Positions 1 to 11,595 of a stretch of 64,000 nucleotides of DNA are shown here, one piece after another; the first letter of the stretch is position 1; the number at the start of each line of letters is the position of its first letter. This DNA is from Capitulum mitella (taxonomy: Eukaryota > Arthropoda > Thecostraca > Pollicipedomorpha > Pollicipedidae), in the NCBI GenBank assembly GCA_030062745.1, contig CP099845.1, forward strand, positions 18,516,903 through 18,580,902. Direction: 5' to 3'. The notes under the pieces were generated by a model, which was given only the letters and a program-made list of their open reading frames with translations, did no database searches and had not been told where the DNA came from. Both the position numbers and the translations under genes were made by a program.

Positions 1-514
1 TCTCTTTTGCAGTTACAAAGTGTTCTGACACCGTCACCTGTCTTGAAATATCTATTGCGATCAGGTCTGAAACCTTCAGTTTCGAACCGGCATGCTGATC
101 ACCCTCAAACGCACAAGTCTACACTCTCACACTCATGTTTAGATCTGTTGTGCAAAACTGTTTGGTACCAGGATGTGCCAACCACCGAAGTCAAACTCAA
201 GTCATTCGTTAAAAAAAATCTTGAGGCAGATATGATTCACGGCCAAAATTTACTGCACCTGCCTTTCATAATGCACCAAAAGCAGCCGGCTTTTATGTTT
301 TTATAAATTTGATCCGATTGGTCACTGAGGTGATGTCAGGGATCGGAGCCCGTGCTAAGCAGAGCTTGTTGCATAAACTCTAACCCATAAACTCGGCCGA
401 GCAGTTCCAGGTAAAGGCTGATTTTGTGGCGAAAATTTGACATGCCGTCAAGGGCACGGCACGACAATGTGGCAATAACTTTGGCCATATATTGGCTAGT
501 TATCAGTTGATCCA
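1..514. other. intergenic, no gene seen
   Basis: There is an acceptor-like pyrimidine tract ending in AG at positions 3-12, but the open frame after it shows no domain or compositional sign of coding. I see nothing else here. Confidence 0.4.
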
Positions 515-594
515 CGGACCAAATGTCGAGCCTCGAAGTCGTCTTGTCACGACGGGGCGACCATCCCTTTAACGAACTGAGCTACCAATCGCGC
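515..594 (-). repeat. tRNA-derived SINE head or decayed tRNA
   Basis: Read on the minus strand from 594, the sequence starts GCGCGATTGG and has an A-box-like TAGCTCAGTTCG (573-584). About 50 nt further on is a B-box-like GGCTCGACAT (523-533). The order and spacing match the internal RNA polymerase III promoter of tRNA genes. The acceptor stem cannot pair with the 3' side and the anticodon arm is distorted, so this is not a working tRNA. A tRNA-derived SINE head is the better reading. Only one copy was noticed in the window. Confidence 0.45.
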
Positions 595-1619
595 ACATTT
601 TAAATGATACATTTTAATGAATTCAAAACATTAATGTTTCATTATCGTTCAAGGGTTTCTATCGCATTACTTTGCGTTTAAGACTGCTTGTAATATAAAA
701 TATGGGGCATAAATCGACTAAAAGATGGGTAGTTTGTGTTTGCTCTATGACCCTGAGATCTTGAATTGCCTATTGCACGTGGCGTCGGCCCAATAACCAG
801 ATTAGAATGAGTCATTAAACCCTGAATTCTTCATCTATTTCGCGCATCGTTTGCCGCCGCAGGCATCATCCTATGCAAAACTACTTGTTGCAAGTCAGTG
901 CAGTCCTGTGTCAGTTCATTATTACCTCGTTCTAACGAATAATTCACTCATCTGTCTTGCCTTCCGATGGGACAGAAATGCGTCTTCATTTACAAAATTT
1001 GATGGCCAAAAAAATGGCGGCCGAACGAATTGCGTTCCTTGTATCTTCGTTGTCTGGTACCAGTGGACGTAAAAAGAAAAAAAAACAGGAAAGTGACGTG
1101 AACTTCAAAAACACTCTTTCGGGAGTATGGATTACAAACTGTCACATTACGCGCTGTTACCTTTATTGGGGCAGCCAAAGAGGGGCCCAGTGCCTCCCCC
1201 CTTTAGGCCTGCATTTTTTTGTTAAAACCATTGCACAATGTTCCCACAGGCGGTTTTCCTACGACTTCAGTTCACACTGAGCTCCAGCCCCTCCCCCTTA
1301 AGAAAATCCTGGCTGCCCCCTGGTTACTTTATATGGTGGGTTAAACGCTGATTGCAGCTCCTATGGCTGACTCGATACCTGTTCAACAGCCTGGGAACGT
1401 GGGGAAATGCTTCAAGTCTATTCAATGCCTAGACTATGTTTAAAGCCTCCAACATTATTTGAAACTGGTGAAAAATGCATAACAGTCAACAGCCCTTGAA
1501 ATGAGAGTGAACAAATAAACAATGTGCATTTAACCTTCGATTGGTAGGGGTATTCATGAGAATCTTTCCGGTTTTCTGAGTATAGCCAAGAACGAAGATG
1601 CGCAGAGCCATGAAACTTG
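595..1619. other. intergenic, no gene seen
   Basis: AT-rich sequence with short overlapping open frames (851-1280) that show no coding character. No repeat family of the window was recognised here. Confidence 0.4.
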
Positions 1620-2416
1620 GAGTACCTTTTCATACATCATCCTTATACTTTTTGCCTATTTCTGAATCAGGGTGACCTGAGCCCACTGATCTAGGTCAGC
1701 TTATGTAGAGTCGTGCTCCAAAAAATCCAGTGTCATGAAATTTTTTTTCCGTAATGTACCATTTGACATGGAACTTGTCATACTTGTACAACATGACATG
1801 TGGAATAATTGTGCATTTCGCAGTTGTCGTAAATGCTCAGATCAATGACCTTAGGTCAGCTAAACTTTCGATTTTTTTTACGTTTGCTATTGAGATTGTG
1901 GGTCTAGCGCGGCGGTCCTTGAGGCTTGAATGTACACTCTAGTACTTCTCACGTCTTTTGCAAACGTAATTGTACATTTTGACCCGTGACCGGGGTCAGG
2001 TCACGCTTTACACCGAATCTGTGTCGTCACAACCGAATATGATTTATTGGTTCATGGCGTTGGAGTTTTTATTGGTAATCATGTGTGCTTAGCAGCCACT
2101 ACATGGCAAAAGTCACTTGCCGAGGGTAACCAAGTCCCATTTGACCCAGGCTGACCTGATCTGACCTTTTAGAATATTATGATTGTTTGAAAAACAAACG
2201 TACTTTGTATGGCCAGAAGAGTTAAGAACCAAAGCCATGCCTTCTTTCTATACAGCTTGTACTGCCCCAGACGTACCATTCTTGGTCGTGAAAACAAAAA
2301 CCCTTGCAAATAAAACCCTTGAAAATAAAACCCATCGCAAAAACAGCTTCCCCGCAAATATTCCCTTTTTGCATTGCGGGCGTGCCCGTCGCACAGCATC
2401 TGTGTACTCGTAACAC
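1620..2416 (+). repeat. interspersed repeat family C, copy 1
   Basis: Shares an ordered series of similar blocks with 32955-33722, on the same strand. The shared blocks are a TCATACATCAT start, a GGTCACCT/GATCTAGGTCAGCT block, a 'CCAAAAAATC...GTCATGAAA' block and a conserved end with 'AAAATAAAACCC...GCATTGC...GCCCG..GC..AGCATCTG'. It contains AGGTCA-type half-sites. No coding potential was seen. It is followed after ~25 bp by a family B element. Confidence 0.55.
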
Positions 2417-2441
2417 GTGAAAACTGTTTTGTGGAGCTGAT

Positions 2442-3658
2442 TTAACCCGCGCACGACCGTCGGTCGGCGGGAATCACGTCCGACTGGGGGAGGGGGGCGG
2501 TTGACCGCCCCCCTCTAACTCACGAACGATTGGTCGCACGATAAAAAGAAGCTCGCCGTTGGAAAGCTTGTGACAAGTAGAGCTCGAAACTGGTCTTATG
2601 TTTAGTTTTGGATAATATAAAAGCCGTTTACTTCCTTTATATGTTTTTTAATAGCCCACTGCACGAGACCGAGAAACGGCCTGAATCTCAAGGGCTGTGA
2701 CTAGTAAAGCATAGGTAAAGGTACAAACGCACAGGTAAAGGTCCGCAGATGCCGATACACGTCTAATTTCTCTGATTTATTCAATATATACGCCGAAACG
2801 TTGAATTAAGAACATGGCAATTTTCACGCCAGTTATCGGCGGGCGTCGCAGCCGTACGCAGTAAGAAATAAGCGGGAACTAATTTTAGCGATCCCTTGTT
2901 TTCGCGGCGTAAACCTATCCATGTCAATTTTATTGATCTTAGTGGTTCTTGTGATGGTTTCTCATGCTTACATTTTGCGAAAATTCATTAGTTACCAATG
3001 TACACCATTGGCTGAGGTTTATTCGCGAGAGTATGTTTGTTTCCAAAACATGCAATTTTTTAAATTTTTTGAGGTTTTTGGTATTAATTGCGTTTGTGCA
3101 AGCCAGTTCTGCCATTTTCTATCCATTCTGAGTACTTCATCGCTGATTTTTGACGGTGGTACATTTTGGCTCACAACAGTTATTAGTGACCTGACATCAG
3201 GTCAATGGCTGGAAGTCATGAATGCTTTGCCCATTGACGGTAACTAAATGTCTGCATCACTCCACACTAAAAATATTATGAAAAATACCGTCAATATCCG
3301 AAAAAACGACATGTCTTAGGCATGGGTTTGACCTTAGGTCAATGACCCGTAAAATTTTGAAAAAATCTGAGATAGCAGATTTGTTGCATCTATCAAGATC
3401 TCTAGTCCCTGAAAGTAGCATTGTGATATCTTGTTTTCCGAAAAAGTGACAGGGCGCTAAATTTTTTTGGACATAGGTTCTCTTGACCTGGCCCAGGTCG
3501 GACACCTGACTTAACCTGAGCTCAGCACTTTGACACAAGGTGTAAAAATAATCAAGCAAAAGATGCACGAAGTTTCGTGGCACTGCATTTGTTCGTTCTC
3601 TCGCAATGCTAAGAAAAACCCCAGGGGGTCGGTCAATCCCCAGCTGGGGACGGGTCAA
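2442..3658 (+). mobile_element. family B piggyBac-type MITE, copy B1
   Basis: Begins TTAACCCGCGCACGACCG (TTAA at 2442-2445) and ends GGGTCAA (TCAA at 3655-3658, one change from TTAA). The interior aligns with B2, B3 and B4. It includes G-rich subterminal blocks near both ends, the 'CACGAACG.TTGGTCGCACGAT' block and several AGGTCA half-sites. It encodes no transposase, so it would need enzyme from elsewhere. The assignment to piggyBac type rests on the TTAA flanks and the CCC start of the inverted ends. Confidence 0.75.
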
Positions 3659-5939
3659 TGATGTGTATAGATGAGATATTACATGAACCGATGTTATACG
3701 ATTTTATGCCGCATCGTGTCTGAATAATGGTAATGCGGCAAATCATACGTTAAACACCAGAAACAACCGACGTATAGGCGTCAATACCTTGACCTGGGTT
3801 GACCTTATGGGACTTTAATATGATAACTGCCAGCTTTATATGCGTGCCAGACACATTTCCGGGGTATTGAAATCAAAATACATGGTATAGATTCAGAAAA
3901 ACGCGGCTGTTGCCTTGACGAAAAGACGATTTTTCCCTTCGTTTTCGGTTTTGTTTTTAATGGTGAATTTAAACCTTAAATGCCTTTTTCCACTACACGT
4001 AGATAAATCAGACATTTTTACTGGTAACCCTATTCTGTGCTCCTGTCCGATATCCAAGATTCCGTGGCTGGGGGAGCAGATTCCGTCCTCCCGAAGTGTT
4101 GATCCAATTTCCTAGCAGAAAACGGCGTCCGCAGCCTGTAGGAAGATCTACATTTCTAAAAAAGCATTGAGATTCTTGAAAAGGAGGATGGGGATCAAAA
4201 CGCTGATATCAATAGGGTTTTACTTAAACAAGTTTTCTGACCACATTTTACGACCGATTGTATTCTTCTTTCCGTCGTTCTACCGACAATTAATAGGTCT
4301 ATCGTACATGTTTAGAAGAGGTCGATTTTCGGAAATCTATAGCGCAGCCAGTGCACGTAAAAAGAGGTGTACGTTTTTGGGAAATGTTAATTCATTCTGC
4401 AAAATACTTTCAGTCTGCCGAACTTATCTGTGTTTGGAAAGCATTTCCCTGTGTGTTACGTTTCATGTCATATACTGCAATTGCCCATAGGCGAATCTAG
4501 TTACCACAAAAAGTAGGATAACTTTCCACACGATGAACATGATGGTTATTGGCTACCATATTCAAGCATGTTGTTAATATCATTTTGTGTTGTACTTGAA
4601 GCTCGCATTTTAATAACATTTTCGCATCACATTTTGAAATAATGGCATTAATAACGTAACCAGAACATAATAAAGGAGACATTTTCTCGGAAATGTGAAT
4701 TTTTTGTCGTATATTCTGAATTTGGTGAGCTTATGTGCGCCAGGAAAACATTTCCATGTGTGTCACATGCCGTATTATGCAGCACTGTAAGTGCCCATAG
4801 GCGGATGCAGGTATTAGAAAAAGAGGGACCAATATCCACGTGGGGACTGCCGTTTTATTCAGTAAATCAAGTCATAATTTTCATGAATAAAAACAAATGA
4901 AATACCCCATTTAACATTACACTAGAGTTGCCTCTGATTGTCGTGTTCACGGGAATATTTGGCATTTGATCGTAATATATATTGCACTAACAAAACCAGT
5001 CACACAGATCCCGATGTCTGTTAGGCCAACTGAACATGCTACTGGATGAAATATGCATCCCAAAACCGATGCCTGAAGACGCCCCTGGCAGTACGTCTAG
5101 GCGTATTACATGGTAAGATATCATAAATGTATCTATATCATACGTCAGCTTTGCACTATTCATATCATGGATCATGGATTCCTAGGAATATGAAAATATA
5201 AATGTCCACTTTTACATGCCCCTGGGTCCGCCATTGATCAACATGTTCTCTGAAAAATAACTTTAAATGTGAAGATTACGAGTATTTTGATCATTATCAT
5301 TATTCTGATTGTCCTTAGATGATATGCAAATATTTTAATGTATGATGATCACATACTGATAATCGCAGTATCCGTGACACTGTAAAGGGCATCGAAATAA
5401 CACATGGCCGCGTCGAACTACGCGATCTCCACAACGCACGATATTCCTAAAATATTCCCCCAAAACGTGTCCTGGAGCCATCTCTAAAAGAGGCAGTTTT
5501 CCAAAATTTTGTCACATGTGGAGAAAACTAGGAAAAACCACCATGTTTCTTCAAGTATCCCCCCAAAAAACGGGAATAGCGAGAGAAAAACCGGAGGAGG
5601 ATAGAATCTGCATTCCCCATGACGAAACTGGGTTAAATCCTTTGAGGCCACGTACAAACTTTGATTTTTACCGTTTTTTTCACAAAATGCAGAAATGGTA
5701 ATTTCACATCAGATGGCGCCTGGTGATATAACATTGATCCCATTGAAAGAAAAACCATCTTTGCTTTCTTCTAGTTGGTCTCAGGGCTTTCCAGTGATGC
5801 ATTTACTTTTTCTTTGGGACTTGTAGTTCTCGAGATCTTTAGTGGATCTCTCATAACCCCTTCCCGGCCGACTTAATTGAATCCGGAGGCCGGCCGGGCG
5901 AGGGTTGAGCTATGAAGACAAACATTGAAAAAATAGCAC
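3659..5939. other. intergenic, repeat-derived, no gene seen
   Basis: AT-rich sequence with a few AGGTCA-like sites at 3780-3830. A diverged tandem duplication at 4370-4830 is listed separately. The stretch ends with CGGGCGAGGGTTGA (to about 5918), which resembles the right terminus expected for family F (TTAACCCTCGCC...). No coding region was recognised. Confidence 0.45.
4370..4830. repeat. diverged direct duplication, period ~305 bp
   Basis: The segment around 4440-4510 (CATTTCCCTGTGTGTTACG ... TTGCCCATAGGCGAATC) recurs around 4747-4815 (CATTTCCATGTGTGTCACA ... GTGCCCATAGGCGGATG). The upstream blocks are also similar (GGGAAATGTTAATT versus CGGAAATGTGAATT). This is an old local duplication of non-coding sequence. 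Confidence 0.6.
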
Positions 5940-6742
5940 TTAACCCTATCCCCGGCAGGGGGGGCTGAATCCGCCCCACCTCGGGTTTTTTGCTTGCCAA
6001 GTCCAGGCTTTTTAGCGCAGCTTTACGAAACCTGATTACTTTTCCTAGCTATTTCTTCTACGTGCCGTGACGAAATTTCAAAATTCTATTTTGCTCAGGG
6101 GCGAAGCCAGGCAACGTTTTTGGGAGGAACCTCACGCCATTTTTGGCCATGTTGAAGGTAAAAAGAAAATAAATGCCAAAAACAGAGTTTTAAGATAGAA
6201 CTTAACACTTTATATGGATGTATAGCTAAATAGTTGGGCAATGTGCAGATATAATTTGGTTTATCTGAGGTCACTTTACAAGGTCAGGTCAACGCCAGAA
6301 ATCAAAATGTTTTTTGCAATAATTTCAGTACCATTTTTTCAAATGCCAAACCCGGAACATATATGACGTAAAAAGATGCCCTCTACTTGTGTATCAAGTT
6401 TCAGCTTGATATCAGGTCGGGTCACAGAGCTTTGACCTAAAATGTCAGTGCGCGTACCCTATATCGCAATAGCCATAAAATGAAATTTTTGAAATAAAGT
6501 AAGTTCAAATGGTCGAAAACGTTTACAGACTAATTTTAAATGCACACGAGATCATTCCAGGTGACCCCAAGGTCACTGGAGGTCATTTAAAGTCAAAGGT
6601 CACAAGTTGATCTGAAGAACATATGACCAGGACAGTTTCCCCTTTTTCATGTCCCTGGCACCGCCTATGCTAATATTATACAAACATTGTGATGCAATTT
6701 GTACTTTTTTAGCATAACATGAGTAGCAGAACCCAAAAAATA
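5940..6742 (+). mobile_element. family A MITE, 3'-truncated copy A1
   Basis: Starts TTAACCCTATCCCCGGCAGG and follows the family A sequence through the 'GCTCAGGGGCG.AGCCAGGCAACG' block and the AGGTCA-rich centre. It continues to the 'CATGAGTAGCAGAA' block, then stops matching at about 6742. The right third and right inverted end are missing. The following sequence (6780-7140) instead resembles family B. Confidence 0.75.
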
Positions 6743-6779
6743 ATATATAAAGAAATACTCGGCTCATAGATATAAAGTT

Positions 6780-7140
6780 AAAACCATTTTCGAGATAAGT
6801 CTTGGTTTTTTCGGAAACTGATGGAATTTTTTCCACAGTTTGGGTATGGGGTCGTGAAGACTTCTAATGATCGACATTTGGCAAAGAGCAGAAATACATC
6901 ACCCTCAAAATCGGCGACGAGTGACTTTGAACACACAGAAAATGGCAGAACTGGTTATCAAAGCTGCTAATAATACCAGTGAGATCCGAACAATAAAAAA
7001 TTGCATAGTTTGTAAATCAACGGGGTCACGTAAATAAAGTCAAGGTGACTGGGTATACTGGCAACTAATTTTTTTGTTCATGGAAGTTGGAAAACCATAA
7101 CGAGAGCCCCAGTATGAAGAACGTATAGAGCGTAGGTGGC
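6780..7140. repeat. family B-related fragment
   Basis: Diverged similarity to the central part of B2. The TTTTTTCGGAAACTGATGGA block matches TTTTTTCGGAAATTGGCGGA. The block 'CCCTCAAAATCGGCGACGAGTGA...AGAAAATGGCAGAA' matches the corresponding B2 block near 8868-8910. There are no recognisable ends. It lies between truncated A1 and complete A2. Confidence 0.5.
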
Positions 7141-8355
7141 TTAACCCTATTCCCGGAGGGCTAGACGGTATGGTCGATTCCCGGCAGGGGGGGCGGATTC
7201 GGCCCCCCTCCCTGAGATCTCAAGAACTACTTGTCCGATTTCATCGCAACAAACGGCAATGGATTCGCCGTGACGCGAACTACATTTTCATAAAAAGAAA
7301 TTTTCAAAATTTTGAAATGTGTGGATACAGGGGGCAAAAAGGTCAAAATGGGGGCTACTTTTGGACTTCTTATAACTCCGTTGTTTATGGATCGATTTCG
7401 ATGAAACTGGCATGAATCGAGAGATTATGGATAGAGCTTTTACTATGGGTCCGCAAATGTCAAATTTTGAGAAAATTCATGGGCGTTCACAGGGTTTCAA
7501 AAATAGCAGCATTAGTTTTCTAACAACTGAATGGAAAAAGAGGCAAACACCCTTTTTTGGCTTCTGCTAGTCATGTTATACTAAAGAAGTACAAATCGCA
7601 TTACAATGTTTGTATAATGTTAGCATAGGCGGTGCCAGGGGCATGAAAAGGGGGAACTGTCACGGTCACACGTTTCTCAGATCAACTTGTGACCTCTGAC
7701 CTTAAATGACCTCCAGTGACCTTGGGGTCACTTGGAATGATCTCGTGTACATTTAGTATTATCTGTAAACGTTTTCAGTCATTTGAATTCACTCTATTTC
7801 ACAAATTTCATTTTATGGCTATTGCGATATAGGATACGCGCACTGACATATTAGGTCATATCTCCGTGACCCGACCAGATATCAAGCTGAAACTTGATAC
7901 ACAAGTAGAGGGCATCCTTCTACGTGATATATATTCTGGATTTGGCAGTTGAAGAAATGGCGCCGAAATTATATCGAAAAAACAAATTTTGACTTTTGGC
8001 CTTGACCTGACCTTGTAAAATGACCTCAGATAAACAAAATTATATCTGCACATTGCACAAGTGTTTAGCTATACATCCATACAAAGTTTTAAGTTCTAGC
8101 TTTAAAACTCTGTTTTTGGCAGACATTTTCCTTTTACCCTGAACATGGCCAAAAATAGCATGAGGTGCCTTCCAAAAACGTTGCCTGGCTCCGCCCCTGA
8201 GCAAAATAGAATTTTGAAATTTTGTCACAGCACGTAGAAAAGATAGCTAGGAAAGTTATCAAGTTTCGTGAAGCTGCGTTAAAAAGCCTGGAATTGGCAA
8301 GCAAAAAACCGGAGGGGGGGGCGGATTCCGCCCCCCCTGCCGGGAATAGGGTTAA
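7141..8355 (-). mobile_element. family A piggyBac-type MITE, copy A2
   Basis: Complete. TTAACCCTATTCCCGG at 7141 and CCGGGAATAGGGTTAA ending at 8355 form a perfect inverted pair including TTAA on both sides. It carries the subterminal GC palindrome (GGGCGGATTCCGCCC) near 8315-8335. It has a DR1 site with a G spacer on the minus strand at 7690-7702. Its right TTAA is shared with B2. Confidence 0.88.
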
Positions 8356-9567
8356 CCCGCCCTCGACTGGGGGGGCCGATGACCGACTCCCTGAGGTTTT
8401 TCTGCGATTGTGAGCGAACGAACAAACAGAGCGCCACGAAAATTCGTGTATCTTTTGCTTGATTATTTTTACATCTTGTGTCAAAGTTTTGACCTCAGGT
8501 GAAGTCAAGTGTCTGACCTAGGTCAGGCCAAACGGACCTCTATGCAAAACGTTTAGCGCTGTGTAACCTTTTTGGAAAACAAGATATCACAATAATACTT
8601 TCAGGGATTAGTAATCTTGGTATATGCAATAAATCTGCTATCTCAGATTTTTTTCGGAATTTTATGGGTCACTGAGCTTAGGATAAACCTATTTTTAAGA
8701 CATGTCGTCGTTTTTTCGGAAATTGGCGGAATTTTTCATACCATTTTTAGTGTGGAGCGAAGCAGCCATCTAGTTACCGTCAATGGGTAAAGTATCGATG
8801 ACTTCCAGCGATTGACCTGAGGTCAGGTCACGAATAAATTTGCTAGTCAAAATGTACCGCCGTCAAAATCAGCGATGAATTACTCAGAATGGGTAGAAAA
8901 TGGCAGAAATGGCTTGCACAGGCGCAAGTTATACCAAGAACCTCAAAAAGTTAGAAAAAATAGCATATTCTGGAAATAAACAGGCTCTGGCAATTAAAGC
9001 TCCGTCAGTTGTGCAGATTGGTAAGTAATTAATTTCTCCAGAATTTAAGCATGAAGAGCCATCACAAGAATCACTAACATCAATAAAATTAACATGGATA
9101 GGCTTGCGTCGCGAAAACAGAGGAACGCTAAAATTAGTCTCCGCTAATTTCTTACTGCGTACGGCTGCGGCACCCACCGACAACCGGCGTGAAAATTGCC
9201 GCGTCTTTAACTCAACATTTCGGCGTATATGCTGAACAAATCTGAGAAATTAGACGTATATGGGCATGTGCGGACCTTCACTAGTACGTCGGTGACTCTA
9301 ACTATGCTTTATTATCCACAGTCCTTGAGATTCAGGCCGTTTCTCGGTCTCATCCAACCGGCTATGAGAAAACATATATAGGGCGTAAGTTGCTTAGGTA
9401 TTATTAAAACTAAAAATGAGACCAGTTTCGATCTCTAATCCTCACAAGCTTTCCAACGGTGTGCTTATTTTTATCGTGCGACCAACCGTTCGTGACTTAG
9501 CGGGGGCGGTCATCCGACCCCCCAGTCGAGCGTGATCGTCGCCGACCGACGGTCGTGCGTGGGTTAA
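8352..9567 (-). mobile_element. family B piggyBac-type MITE, copy B2, abutting A2
   Basis: Runs from the TTAA at 8352-8355, which is also the right flank of A2, to GGGTTAA ending at 9567. It reads TTAACCCGCCC...CGACCGACGGTCGTGCGTGGGTTAA, so it is inverted relative to B1, B3 and B4. The interior aligns with B1 throughout, and TGACCTGAGGTCA-type repeats are near 8812-8830. No coding sequence. Confidence 0.82.
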
Positions 9568-11595
9568 GCAGGTACTGAAAGTTTGGTTGGGCCGACTCTA
9601 ACGGTTCAGAAGTTATTTACGAAAAACCGAGGGAGACGTCCTATTTGATACCTCCCATGCGGTGTCGGGGTAACTGTGTCAAGTACGGAACTGAAATAAT
9701 ATACTGTGTTAATTTAATCTGCTCCGTCTGCTCTTTATTGGGTAATGGTCAAGCCAGATCAAGACAGACAGTCATTTTTCTTTTTCCGACAAAGAACAAT
9801 AATTGTTCTCTGCTGCTAGTGAAAGATCTTCCACAGATAATATTGTATTTCATTAAGTTTTTTCATCTACCTGTGAGGTTATCTGACATGACCTAACGAT
9901 GCTTTTGGTGAACCTTGCTAAGAGGCACATATAGATTTGCTCGTCCGGTTTAATCGATGGGGAATGCCAGCGGCTACTTCTACTACTTCTATCAACCGCA
10001 ATGCCAATCAGCCCAATTGTCATCATGTATATGACATAACACAACCTCTAATGTTGACGTGACACGGTTGTATATCATTTTGATGACCATGTCTTATGTA
10101 AATCCAAATTGTCCATGCATTATATTCGCGAATATCACAAAAAGCAAGCATGTTCGCGCCACCAGCCAAACAGATGGAAACATGCATGAATGGGTTCACT
10201 TATGACGTCATATCTCCATGACTTGACCTAGCATGGAAATGTTTCTCATGCCAGAATATGTGACATTGATAGATAGAATAGGCAGGTAGTGAAAATTCGG
10301 TTGGGCTGACCCTAACTTACTCTTGACATCTGTTTCACGCCATGCATGCCGTGACTAGTAAAAGGAAAATTCTTCAATAAGTGCACAGATGGGAGCAAAA
10401 AATGCCCATCCCTCCAGAGTTTTTTTTATTTTTTTAATTTTTTTGGTCAGTAGCTTTCGCAAAAATCACACCAGAGTGCTGACTTTAAAAGGCTGCAATC
10501 GAACTATAACTTTTTCCACTACGACTCGGCGAAGTATGGAGGCAGACTGCACGGTTGATTCATCGTTGGCGGCGGACGGCTGCAGCTGCGTCGGGCCGCA
10601 GGACGGACACCATGTTGCTTATGTTTACTACGTGCTGCTTATGGTACACTAAGTTTTGGCTGCCAGCTTCAAACCTTTGAGGGGAGTTACCCTGTTCGGT
10701 AAGTTAAAGTCTGGGGCACGGGTACATTAGGCCAGGTCGATTGAGGTCAACCATTATCAAACGATAAGCAAAAAGCGTTCCGTGAGTTTGGAATGTCATT
10801 TGCTTCAGTTGTTGATCGATTAATTTTTTCTCGGAGCACCCTTGAGTATGAATGTCATGCTATAAAACGCTTTTCCGGTATGACCCGATGAGTCTTTGTC
10901 AGTGAGATCAGTGGGATCATTGGTACCACTGACGAAGGCAAATCATACTGTGCTGAAATATTTGAACTGTTTATGGAATTTAACCCGCTTTACCCAGCTA
11001 TACTTCGAGAACTTAACCAGCAACATTGGATCTCAACAGAACGTAATGCGGAATGGGTCTACGGAACCAATTTACTTTCCCCAAGCACAAATGACCTACG
11101 ACTTTGTCAAGTCATTCGGGGTCAACCGAAATAAAGACATTAAAAATGCAGCGTATTGGAGATGAGGTTTGGGAAGCTTTGTCGGCAATTTCCACGGCAT
11201 GAATGAACGCAGATGCCTGAAGGCCCAACAATACAGGACAGGTAAAGGAGGTGACGGAAGTTTAATAATTAAATATGCGACATAATGACTTTTTCAGATT
11301 TACCCAAATTATTTCAGCTATATTTTGTATGAGCGCATTAAGCCGACCTCGGTTCGCCTCGTGTAGCCTCAAATGAACTGAGCAGTATTCTTGACTTGCG
11401 GATAACCAAGTTTTCCCTACCTACTCACAACAGTCCAGCTCCATATGCTCCATTTTCATGTAAGGCGACATTTTTAAATATCGACCAGGGTTCACCTCCG
11501 AGTACAAATTAGGTCAAAATTGATTTGCGCTACGTATTTTGTTGCGATCGGCTGTGTAGATCTAGAGAAAGGCAACGATGGTAGACGTTCCACCT
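9568..11595. other. intergenic, no gene seen
   Basis: Mixed AT-rich sequence. Open frames at 10389-10652 and 10896-11165 have no domain, signal or splice support. A 'GGCAGGTAGTGAAAATTCGGTTGGGC' block near 10282 resembles 'GCAGGTACTGAAAGTTTGGTTGGGC' at 9569, a short diverged direct repeat about 715 bp apart. Confidence 0.45.

Noticed and set aside
10896-11165. 89-codon plus-strand frame
   Set aside because: No homology recognised, no splice signals, no repeat relation; not enough to call a gene.
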